Source: a virus. From it: 22,826 nt of DNA. Location of the stretch: positions 1-22,826 of the IMG/VR virus record IMGVR_UViG_3300042447_001006; one strand, given 5' to 3'. The position numbers and the translations under genes were made by a program. The notes below the pieces were generated by a model. It did no database searches and was not told where the DNA came from. It was given only the letters and a program-made list of their open reading frames with translations. This document shows, one piece after another, positions 7,567 through 14,924 of the stretch. The stretch's first letter is position 1; every line of letters starts with the position of its first letter.

Positions 7567-8505
7567 ATGAGCTTAGTTAATAGAGAAAAATTAGAAAGAC
7601 CAAATACGGAGATAACCCATTATTTAGGTGTTGTGGTTGATAATAAAGATCCAGAATTTAGAGGAAGAGCAAAGATACGTGTTTTTGGACTATTTGATCA
7701 AATAGAAGATGCGGATCTACCTTGGTCACATCAAAGATTTGAGATGAGCTACGGATTAGGCGGAGGATCTGGTAGAATATCTGTTCCTAAGTTAGGTTCA
7801 GTAGTTCATGTGCAATTTAATAATGGTAACTATTATAGCCCAGAATATAAAGCAGTACAGGAATTATCACCAGATTTAATAGATGAGATAAGAGTTAGTT
7901 ATGAGGGTGCTCATTCTCTTATATACGATGGTATAGAAAGATTAAAAATGTACTATACTGTAGAGAAAGGTCTTGTAATAGATTTAAAAGATTCTAAAAT
8001 TATAATAAGGAATGACAATTCTATACTAATAACTCACGCAGATGATACTTCTTCAATAGAATTAAAAGGTGGTAAAATAACTAAATATGCAGATCAAGAG
8101 ATAGAGAATACTGCGGTTACTAGAATTAAACATTCTTCCGAAGAGGTTTGGATGGATGGTAAAACAACTAATCTTGGGCACTCTCCTGTTTTTTCTGCTG
8201 TATGTGCAGAACCTCTTTGGGACTTCTTAAAAAAATTAGCTATATCAGTTGACAGTAAAATGCCAGCTACTCCTGGTGTTAATTCAACACTAGCATCTAG
8301 CTTTGAACAATTAGCAACAAGCCAAACAGTAAGGGTTACTAGAGAAAATACACCAGATCTTCCTACTACGCCAGCACAGAATAATACTCCTGTATCATTA
8401 CCTAATACTGGACCTACTGGAATATTAGGAATTACTGGATTGACCGGACCTAATGGAATAACTGGACCAAATGGAATAAACCTTACAGGAGCTACGGGAG
8501 GATAA
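7567..8505 (+). CDS. 5: Central spike protein with gp5-type OB domain and collagen-like tail
   Basis: A 312-aa protein. Residues about 15-100 form the gp5/VgrG-type OB domain: THYLGVVVDNKDPEFRGRAK, then RVFGLF, LPWSHQRF, ISVPKLGSVVHVQFNNGNYYSPEY. From about 105 to 205 the sequence shows short beta-strand repeats (GLVIDLKDSKIIIRNDNSILI, SSIELKGGKI) like the triple-stranded spike helix. The lysozyme domain that T4 gp5 carries between these parts is absent, so any wall-cutting activity must be encoded elsewhere. A helical segment (about 215-260) and a Thr/Pro-rich linker lead to a Gly-X-Y collagen-like tail from residue 282 to the end. This protein should form the trimeric needle under the hub. 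The stop is one base from the next ATG, so translation is probably coupled. Confidence 0.8.
   Translation: MSLVNREKLERPNTEITHYLGVVVDNKDPEFRGRAKIRVFGLFDQIEDADLPWSHQRFEMSYGLGGGSGRISVPKLGSVVHVQFNNGNYYSPEYKAVQELSPDLIDEIRVSYEGAHSLIYDGIERLKMYYTVEKGLVIDLKDSKIIIRNDNSILITHADDTSSIELKGGKITKYADQEIENTAVTRIKHSSEEVWMDGKTTNLGHSPVFSAVCAEPLWDFLKKLAISVDSKMPATPGVNSTLASSFEQLATSQTVRVTRENTPDLPTTPAQNNTPVSLPNTGPTGILGITGLTGPNGITGPNGINLTGATGG
8410..8502 (+). repeat. Collagen-like Gly-X-Y repeat at the spike C-terminus
   Basis: The last 31 codons encode eight consecutive Gly-X-Y triplets (GPT GIL GIT GLT GPN GIT) followed by GPN, GIN and a GATGG ending. Thr, Pro, Asn and Ile fill the X and Y positions. Such repeats can form a triple helix, which suits a trimeric spike protein. 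The DNA is correspondingly repetitive (GGACCTAATGGAATAAC-like units). Confidence 0.8.
8496..8502 (+). promoter_or_regulatory. Possible Shine-Dalgarno sequence of the giant gene
   Basis: GGGAGGA lies four bases before the ATG at 8507. It is the only good Shine-Dalgarno match in the window. It also encodes the last glycines of the collagen-like tail, so it may be a by-product of Gly codons. Confidence 0.35.
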
Positions 8506-8506
8506 T

Positions 8507-11500
8507 ATGGCAAGTATAGAAAAAAGAATAGATAAGCTCCTTAGTAAGGATTTTACAACAGTTAGCTCTGATGAAATAATCAATATAATAACTGACGGGA
8601 AAGTATCAAATTTACCTTATGATGATTTACAATCAGAAGAGGGATTTAATAAAGAACTTGAAAAAAATCAGAAAGAGGTAGAGAATATATTAGCAAGCTT
8701 AGAACCACAGAAGCCTCCTATTTCTATGAAAATGATAGAGAAATTGGCTTGTAATTATGAAGGTGATGATTTGTACAGTGTTATATTACTCGAATCTTTA
8801 AAAAAAGAAAAACCAAAATTATATAAAGAATTAATATCTTCTGCCGAATTTAAAAATAATTCTGCAATAACAGAGAAAGATCTTGGAGTAACTGTAACTA
8901 ATACTAAATCTTTTAAATACCAATATAAAATACCTTCTTCAGGTATTATTAAATTTCTTGAGGCAAAAAATCCTGATTTTTTAGAAATTGCTAATGAGAA
9001 AATTTTTGATAATATGGACCCTTTATTGCTAGGTAAACCTTCTAATTCAGGAGCTAGAAAGAAAAGAGAAATGAATGTGCTTGGATTTAAAATTCCTTTG
9101 GAATTTATAATGTCTGGTAAAAAAGTAGTACATGTTAAAATAGGAAGTGAAAAACAAACTAAAAAGGAAGCTTTAGATAAGATTAATAGCGTACTAGATA
9201 AACAATATAAGAATTCAAAGCCTTGTGATTTTGAAGGTCTTGGTGAAAATATTAGATCAGAAAGATCTGAAAGATTAGATGATTATGATTCAAATTTCTT
9301 TCCTGATGGTGATGACCCTATATTAGATGATGATTGTTTACCGGGTGTTCCTGAAGATCCTATTACAGGAGATCCTATAGTAACAGTGGATACATTTAAC
9401 AACTTAACTGAAGATTTTTGTGATCCTCCTGAATACGATTTTTCAGATGCTAATGGAGATGAATTAGATCCAGTAGGTAATCAAGTTGATGTGGATGCAA
9501 TAGATGCTTGTATAGATTCAGCATTAAAAAAATCCAAAAAGATTGAAGACGATAGCAAACTATTAGCTAGATGGAATCTTATTGAAAGAAGTTTAGAAGA
9601 AATATTTTATCACTACGAAATAATATATGAGTATCAAAAGGCATTATCAGAAAACTGGAGAAATAGAATTCCTGTAAATTCAGGAGGTGATCCTAGTAAT
9701 CTTGATCTTGCAATTAGTATATTAACATATAATGATAGCATAAAAGAAATTGATAAAGAGATCACTGATCAGAAACAAAAAAATGATACGGACAAGAAAA
9801 ATTTCATTCAAGAGAACGAAATATTTACTGAGGATATTTTTCTTTTAAGTGGACTTGACACCGAATTAAATACGATAGAATTAACTAATCTATTTAACTA
9901 TCAAATAGAAGCTAATAAATCACCTATACGTTATGATTCAACAACACAATCATGGCCAGTTTCTGAAGGTGTTAGTGATTTTCAAAAAAATGTAGAGTCA
10001 ATAAGAGTTATATTAATAGAGAAAGGATTTATATCTAATTTAATAAATGATAGGGATCAGAAGGTTTCTTTAAGAGATGCTGACCTTGCCACTTTAAAAA
10101 ATAGACTAGGTGTAAATGTAACATATAATGATCTTGAGAGTGGATTCACGTCTGGCAGTTCAACAACAGACGATACAGCTGAAAGGGTTTTTAAAAGTGC
10201 TTTGGTTAATGGAATATCTGTTAATACTTATGATTCTTATGGATATGAATTTTTAGAAAAATTAAAAGAATTCTCTGTGAGATTTAAAAAAGTAGAATTT
10301 AATAACAGCTTAGGAGAATTACAATTTGAGCTTTCTTTTATGACAGATTATGGACGACCGCTTCCGTATGAGATAGTAGAAAAACCAGCACCTATATCTT
10401 TTAAAAATAAAGTGACTAAGCCTATGAGCAAAGTTTCTGAGCCTGATATAAAGAAAATAAAAATTGGTAACGAATATGCAGGTAATGGGGGATTATTAGC
10501 TAATACATCTCCTTCTTATTTAAAAAGCTATAAATTCATAAAAATAAATAACATTAAAACAGTAGAACCTGATATTGCTAATTTTTATGATTTCATTGAG
10601 ACTATCATAAAAAAAGATGATAGCAAATCAGCAATAATTAAAAAAATAGTTGATGATAGAGGTATTTTATACGGGCAACTTATAGAAAAATCTGCTTCTC
10701 CTTGGTTATTTTTTACAGCTGGAGAAAGAGGAGATAACGATTCTAGAGATCCTGCAAAAACTAGACCTTCCAGTTTTACTAAAGACGGTGATCCAAATAA
10801 AACTTTTACTGATTTTTGGGGAAAATTTAAAGATAAATGGGACAGTAAATACAAGGAGAATAAAACAAGATATATTGATCCTGCAATGGTAGAATTAAAA
10901 AATGAAGCCAGAAAAGCAGGTGAAGGCTTGGGTAAGACATTGCCGACTAGTGATGCTATAGGAGTTAGGATATTCGAAAACTATTTCGATGTTAAACAAA
11001 AATACGAGCAAATTCAGGACATTATATTATATGTAGCACAAAAAAGAGCTGAGATAGAAGGATCTTTAAGTCCGGAGAATTTGAGTAAATCTTTCTCTGA
11101 TGTTAAATGCTCAGGAGGAGATGGACAAGGAAATGGAGATGATCCAGAAAACTGCCCACCTAAATGTTGTGGACCTGCTGGTACGGATTTTAATTCTGAA
11201 AATTATTTAACTTCTGCAGGACCAAGTTCAGATTGCCCTACGATGTATCAAAAATGCTGGTGGAAGCAATTCTGTAAAGATTTAACAAAAGTCGGCTTGC
11301 TTCCTTATCCTAACGGATTACCTCCTATTGAAGATCCTAAGTATTTCTTGGCAGCTGGTCCTAGTGTTAGATTGGGATTGAAATATTGGCCTGTAGGATA
11401 TTTACCTCCTGCATTTATTCCTATACCTTTTGCTAATCCAATAGACGGACTTCCTTATATAAGAATTCCGTTACCTATGATATGGACAACCATACCGCCT

Positions 11501-13588
11501 ATACTTATTCCTTTGCCATTTAATTTAGGTATAATTGTTATATTCATTCCCCTAATAGGTGGATTTATGCCTACACCTCTAGTTTATATAAAGGAATTTA
11601 TTTTTGGTAACTCTTTATTTCTTACCGGAATAAGAGGACCTAGATTTATACCAAGAAAATCTGATCCACAAATAAAAGATTCGTTAGAAAAAATTAAACA
11701 AGCTCTTAGCTTTGGTATACCTGACAAGTTAATTCCTTTGCCTGGATTTGGATTAGATAATTTGGATTCAGCTACTAGGGTTTTAGGAGATATACAAGGA
11801 AATTTAACTAAGATTTTTGATAGTGTGCCTCCTCCCGGTAATATACAGGCTTTAAGAGATTTACAAGGAATGGAGAGGGGTTTAAAAGAAGCAATTAGAG
11901 AAAAAAAGAGAGATTATGATAAAAAATATGCTCTTATAGATCTTCCTGCTCCTAATTTTGAAGAAGACAATGAAAAATTAAAAGGATTAATTAAGGAAAG
12001 AAAGAATGTACTTAAAAAAGTAATTAATGAATATATTGATAAAGGTATACCTAATCCTAAATCTATTTATTTTCCTAAGGACAAGGATAAATTAAAGATA
12101 GACATTCCAGGTATTATTAAGTCTTTAAGAATATTAAAAGAGATGCGAGCAAGTTTTATACCTACTCATTGCTCAGATTATATAAATTTTAAAGATGAAA
12201 TGAGGGAGATCTTAAAGTTAATGAAGATAATTTGTCCCCCAAAATATTTCTTAGAAAATCAAGAAGTTTCCAATGTTAATAAGATATTTCTTAGAATAGA
12301 AAAAGACCCTAGATTAATGAACGAGGATGAGTTTTCTGAGCTAGTTAAAGAAATAAAAGGTGTCTCCTTAATTATTACTAATATAATATTAAGAGGTAAT
12401 AAATTTTCAGTAATTAAAAAAATGAGAAAGGGTGCTTTCTCTATAATAGATGACTGTGGTTATCAGGGAAATTTTTTATTCCCTCCTATAAAAATAACAA
12501 ATTCTGCACCTAAGGCATTAAAGTTCATAAATGTAAAAAACCCAATAATAGAAGCTATTTACCTTAGACTAATGGAAGGAATGTCAAAGACTCAATATAA
12601 ACCTGAGGACTTTGCAAAATATGTAAGGTACAATGGGGAAACTCCTTTATTAGTTATAAGGGTTAAGGATCTTAAAAAACTAGTAGCTAAAAAGCTAGGA
12701 TTAAGTAAAAGAGGACCTTTTGATGTGGAAAGACCCTTAGATAAAGAAGAACCGCTAATTTCTAAATTCCCACACCCGGAAGGACCTTTATGTTGTTTGG
12801 AATCTTTAAATGGCGGATTTGGTAATGCTGTTGCTGCATTTGAACTTCCCACAGTATTCCCCCTTAAACAAGATCAGATTTCACAGACTCCTGGATTAGG
12901 GGGAATGATTCAGGTAACCATACCAGGTAAGGTGATTAAATCATTTATGAAAGAATCAATAATTAAATTAATGGATAATGGTCTATTGGAAAAAATGATA
13001 CCCGAAATAAATGATCCTCTATCTCCTAAATTTATAAATATGGATCCTTCTGATATTCAGAAGATAACTAGGAATATGGTTAGAGATTTATTTAATCCAG
13101 ATTCCCCTGATATACCTAAATTTTTAAATGTTATTAAAGCACCGCCATTTCCTTTGGCAAGACCTACTGACATGGTAGAACAAGCATTAATAGGTTTAGG
13201 TGCACCCCCTGCTGCTAGAATAGTTTTTAATAATTTTTGGAAGTATTATAAATCTTTACCTAAAACTCCTTTGGGTGATATAATAACGCTTCCTGCAATA
13301 GAGTTATCTGCTAGTATATTAAATAAAATTCCTTGGCCTTTAACAGTACTTATTGGAAGAAGTGTAGTGAATTTACTAAATCCAATAGTTATGTCTGACG
13401 ATCATCCAGTATGGAGAAGAATGAGTCTTAAAAATGTTTATTATGTTATTTACTTGGATGAATTTTTAAGAAGCGCTGCTGATGTATCTGGGCTATTTAA
13501 GTTCTTTTTAGGATCAGCGGATCCAGTATACCCTATACCAGAATTTCCATCAGAGCTTAAAAAAGCATTAAACATAAAAAAATATTAA
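8507..13588 (+). CDS. Giant virion-associated protein of unknown function
   Basis: A 1693-aa protein, the largest in the window, immediately downstream of the spike gene (one base between stop and start). I do not recognise a family. Visible parts are: a charged helical N-terminus (1-240); an Asp-rich stretch (about 255-335) with DDYDSNFFPDGDDP and an EF-hand-like DANGDELD; long helical regions (about 340-560); a cysteine cluster with Cys at 868, 883, 887, 888, 910, 917 and 923; a proline-studded hydrophobic stretch (about 962-1040; LPPAFIPIPF, IPPILIPLPF, IIVIFIPLIGG); and a helical section (about 1120-1210). The C-terminal third alternates hydrophobic and Pro-rich blocks. Position and size suggest a large baseplate component. 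A tape-measure role is less likely, since long uniform coiled coil is missing. The Cys cluster could bind metal, and the Pro-rich stretch could insert into a membrane; both are inferences. Confidence 0.6.
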   Translation: MASIEKRIDKLLSKDFTTVSSDEIINIITDGKVSNLPYDDLQSEEGFNKELEKNQKEVENILASLEPQKPPISMKMIEKLACNYEGDDLYSVILLESLKKEKPKLYKELISSAEFKNNSAITEKDLGVTVTNTKSFKYQYKIPSSGIIKFLEAKNPDFLEIANEKIFDNMDPLLLGKPSNSGARKKREMNVLGFKIPLEFIMSGKKVVHVKIGSEKQTKKEALDKINSVLDKQYKNSKPCDFEGLGENIRSERSERLDDYDSNFFPDGDDPILDDDCLPGVPEDPITGDPIVTVDTFNNLTEDFCDPPEYDFSDANGDELDPVGNQVDVDAIDACIDSALKKSKKIEDDSKLLARWNLIERSLEEIFYHYEIIYEYQKALSENWRNRIPVNSGGDPSNLDLAISILTYNDSIKEIDKEITDQKQKNDTDKKNFIQENEIFTEDIFLLSGLDTELNTIELTNLFNYQIEANKSPIRYDSTTQSWPVSEGVSDFQKNVESIRVILIEKGFISNLINDRDQKVSLRDADLATLKNRLGVNVTYNDLESGFTSGSSTTDDTAERVFKSALVNGISVNTYDSYGYEFLEKLKEFSVRFKKVEFNNSLGELQFELSFMTDYGRPLPYEIVEKPAPISFKNKVTKPMSKVSEPDIKKIKIGNEYAGNGGLLANTSPSYLKSYKFIKINNIKTVEPDIANFYDFIETIIKKDDSKSAIIKKIVDDRGILYGQLIEKSASPWLFFTAGERGDNDSRDPAKTRPSSFTKDGDPNKTFTDFWGKFKDKWDSKYKENKTRYIDPAMVELKNEARKAGEGLGKTLPTSDAIGVRIFENYFDVKQKYEQIQDIILYVAQKRAEIEGSLSPENLSKSFSDVKCSGGDGQGNGDDPENCPPKCCGPAGTDFNSENYLTSAGPSSDCPTMYQKCWWKQFCKDLTKVGLLPYPNGLPPIEDPKYFLAAGPSVRLGLKYWPVGYLPPAFIPIPFANPIDGLPYIRIPLPMIWTTIPPILIPLPFNLGIIVIFIPLIGGFMPTPLVYIKEFIFGNSLFLTGIRGPRFIPRKSDPQIKDSLEKIKQALSFGIPDKLIPLPGFGLDNLDSATRVLGDIQGNLTKIFDSVPPPGNIQALRDLQGMERGLKEAIREKKRDYDKKYALIDLPAPNFEEDNEKLKGLIKERKNVLKKVINEYIDKGIPNPKSIYFPKDKDKLKIDIPGIIKSLRILKEMRASFIPTHCSDYINFKDEMREILKLMKIICPPKYFLENQEVSNVNKIFLRIEKDPRLMNEDEFSELVKEIKGVSLIITNIILRGNKFSVIKKMRKGAFSIIDDCGYQGNFLFPPIKITNSAPKALKFINVKNPIIEAIYLRLMEGMSKTQYKPEDFAKYVRYNGETPLLVIRVKDLKKLVAKKLGLSKRGPFDVERPLDKEEPLISKFPHPEGPLCCLESLNGGFGNAVAAFELPTVFPLKQDQISQTPGLGGMIQVTIPGKVIKSFMKESIIKLMDNGLLEKMIPEINDPLSPKFINMDPSDIQKITRNMVRDLFNPDSPDIPKFLNVIKAPPFPLARPTDMVEQALIGLGAPPAARIVFNNFWKYYKSLPKTPLGDIITLPAIELSASILNKIPWPLTVLIGRSVVNLLNPIVMSDDHPVWRRMSLKNVYYVIYLDEFLRSAADVSGLFKFFLGSADPVYPIPEFPSELKKALNIKKY

Positions 13589-13644
13589 AAACTTGGAAAT
13601 TTTATCTACTCTTAATACTAAAATAAATACAAACTCTAAATAAA

Positions 13645-14754
13645 ATGAAAAATAAAAATTTTAGCTGCTTTGAATATGAAGCAAATGAAAGAGAAAGATT
13701 GAAAAATCTTTATTCTGAAACTTTCCCTGAGACAGACACAAAGATGTCAGGTAAAGATTTACAAGAAAATACTTCTGAAAGAATTGTAGTTACTGGATAT
13801 GATAGCGAAAAAGGAGTAGCATTAGGCGAAACTGCATTCGGACAAACAATTATAATCGATACAAAGAAGGAAGAAAAGCATATGAGAAAGCTTGGGTATC
13901 CTGCTATAGAAATTATACCAGGACAGGTTCTTGATGTTGTTATTCACAAAGATGCCTCGGGATCATTCAACGGATCTGTTTCAGCAGGATATGAGAAAGC
14001 TTTAAAAATAGAATTGCATAGATCTATTAGAGAAGAAGACTGCGCATTTAAAGTGAAGGTTAAAAATGTTTGTAATGGAGGATTTATAGTTGATCTTTCA
14101 GGTATTGAATGCTTCTTACCTGGTAGTTTAGCTGCTGCTAATAGAATCATGAACTTTGCTGATTATGTTGGAAAAGATCTCACTGTTATGATAGAGATAT
14201 ACGATCAAAAGAGAGATATTTTTGTTGTATCGTTTAAAAAATATCTTAAAAAGATTATTAATTCTGAAGTGAAAAATCTTTCATTCTCTAAAAAATATGA
14301 AGGTAAAGTTACAGGAGCTTCTGGAAATAATATTTTTGTTGAATGGGAAGAAATCTATACAGGTATTATTTCAATTGACGAAAACAACAGAACAAAATTA
14401 GAAGCTTTACAAACAGGGGATTTAGTTGAATTTTATGTTGTAGATATTAAAAATCCCCAAAGAATAGGTCTTTCTATTTTAGAACCTAATGATAAGTTAA
14501 AGAATATTCAAAATTTAAAAGATACCTCATCTCAAGTTTTAGGCGAAAATACTGAATTAAAAACTTACAAAGCAGAGATTACTAAATTAAAGACATTTGG
14601 TGTGTTCGTTAAAATCGAGAATGGTCTATCCGGACTTATCGAAAAAGAAAAATTGGTAAAAGATATTAAAGACTACGAAGTTGGCCAATCTGTTAATTGT
14701 TCAATATCGAGTGTAGATACAGCTACTCTTAAAATACAATTGACCGAGGTTTAA
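13645..14754 (+). CDS. Multi-domain S1-type RNA-binding protein (ribosomal protein S1-like)
   Basis: A 369-aa protein made mostly of S1-type OB folds. A degenerate first fold spans about 46-118. Clear S1 domains follow at about 133-200 (FKVKVKNVCNGGFIVDLSGI with CFLPGSL), 215-280 (YEGKVTGASGNNIFVEW, GDLVEFYVVDI) and 306-369 (YKAEITKLKTFGVFVKIENG, LSGLIEKEKLV, VGQSVNCSI). S1 domains bind single-stranded RNA, and bacterial ribosomal protein S1 uses up to six of them to load mRNA on the 30S subunit. The phage protein is shorter and lacks a clear ribosome-anchoring N-terminus; its first 45 residues are charged and phage-specific. It may steer translation toward phage mRNAs or act in RNA turnover. 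It is separated from the giant gene by 56 bases and is followed by a strong terminator, so it may accumulate separately from the late structural proteins. Confidence 0.85.
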   Translation: MKNKNFSCFEYEANERERLKNLYSETFPETDTKMSGKDLQENTSERIVVTGYDSEKGVALGETAFGQTIIIDTKKEEKHMRKLGYPAIEIIPGQVLDVVIHKDASGSFNGSVSAGYEKALKIELHRSIREEDCAFKVKVKNVCNGGFIVDLSGIECFLPGSLAAANRIMNFADYVGKDLTVMIEIYDQKRDIFVVSFKKYLKKIINSEVKNLSFSKKYEGKVTGASGNNIFVEWEEIYTGIISIDENNRTKLEALQTGDLVEFYVVDIKNPQRIGLSILEPNDKLKNIQNLKDTSSQVLGENTELKTYKAEITKLKTFGVFVKIENGLSGLIEKEKLVKDIKDYEVGQSVNCSISSVDTATLKIQLTEV

Positions 14755-14782
14755 TATTAATATTTAATAATATTTTTGAATT

Positions 14783-14815
14783 AGAGTTTTACTTATAAGT
14801 AAAACTCTTTTTTTT
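14783..14815 (+). terminator. Intrinsic terminator after the S1-like gene
   Basis: A perfect inverted repeat with 12-base arms, AGAGTTTTACTT (14783-14794) and AAGTAAAACTCT (14797-14808), is separated by two bases and runs straight into eight T residues (14808-14815). This is a textbook Rho-independent terminator on the + strand, and the strongest in the window. It marks a transcription end between the S1-like gene and the amidoligase-like gene. Confidence 0.9.
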
Positions 14816-14924
14816 GTGATTATCTAGAGGTAATTTATTATCGTTTTTAATTGATAATACAAATAAGAAATAAAGATATAAAAAGCTAAAAGGGTTTATC
14901 TTTTCTTTTACGAATATATAGTAT
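14816..14924 (+). promoter_or_regulatory. Leader/promoter region of the amidoligase-like gene with GAATATATAG motif
   Basis: The 109 bases between terminator and ATG contain two weak A/T hairpins (arms TATTATC 14836-14842 with GATAATA 14853-14859; AAAGATA 14872-14878 with TATCTTT 14897-14903). GAATATATAG sits at 14912-14921, three bases before the start codon. The same ten bases occur at 18846-18855 before gp25. Because the region follows a strong terminator, a promoter must lie here; the exact element is inferred. If GAATATATAG is the promoter, the transcript would be nearly leaderless. Confidence 0.45.

Noticed and set aside
8094-8513. A 139-codon open frame on the - strand rich in Pro and Val
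   Set aside because: It mirrors the collagen-like and Thr/Pro-rich 3' end of the spike gene. The reverse strand of a Gly-X-Y repeat naturally gives a Pro-rich frame without stops.
8507-13588. The giant gene as a tail tape measure (gp29-like)
   Set aside because: It lacks long uniform coiled coil and has scattered Cys, an Asp-rich part and Pro-rich hydrophobic sections, so a tape-measure label is not supported.
13589-13644. A terminator between the giant gene and the S1-like gene
   Set aside because: No hairpin with a T tract is visible in these 56 bases; the sequence is only A/T-rich.
13645-14754. The S1-like gene as evidence for a bacterial chromosome rather than a phage
   Set aside because: Its domain number and N-terminus differ from bacterial S1, and it is flanked on both sides by phage baseplate and neck genes on the same strand.
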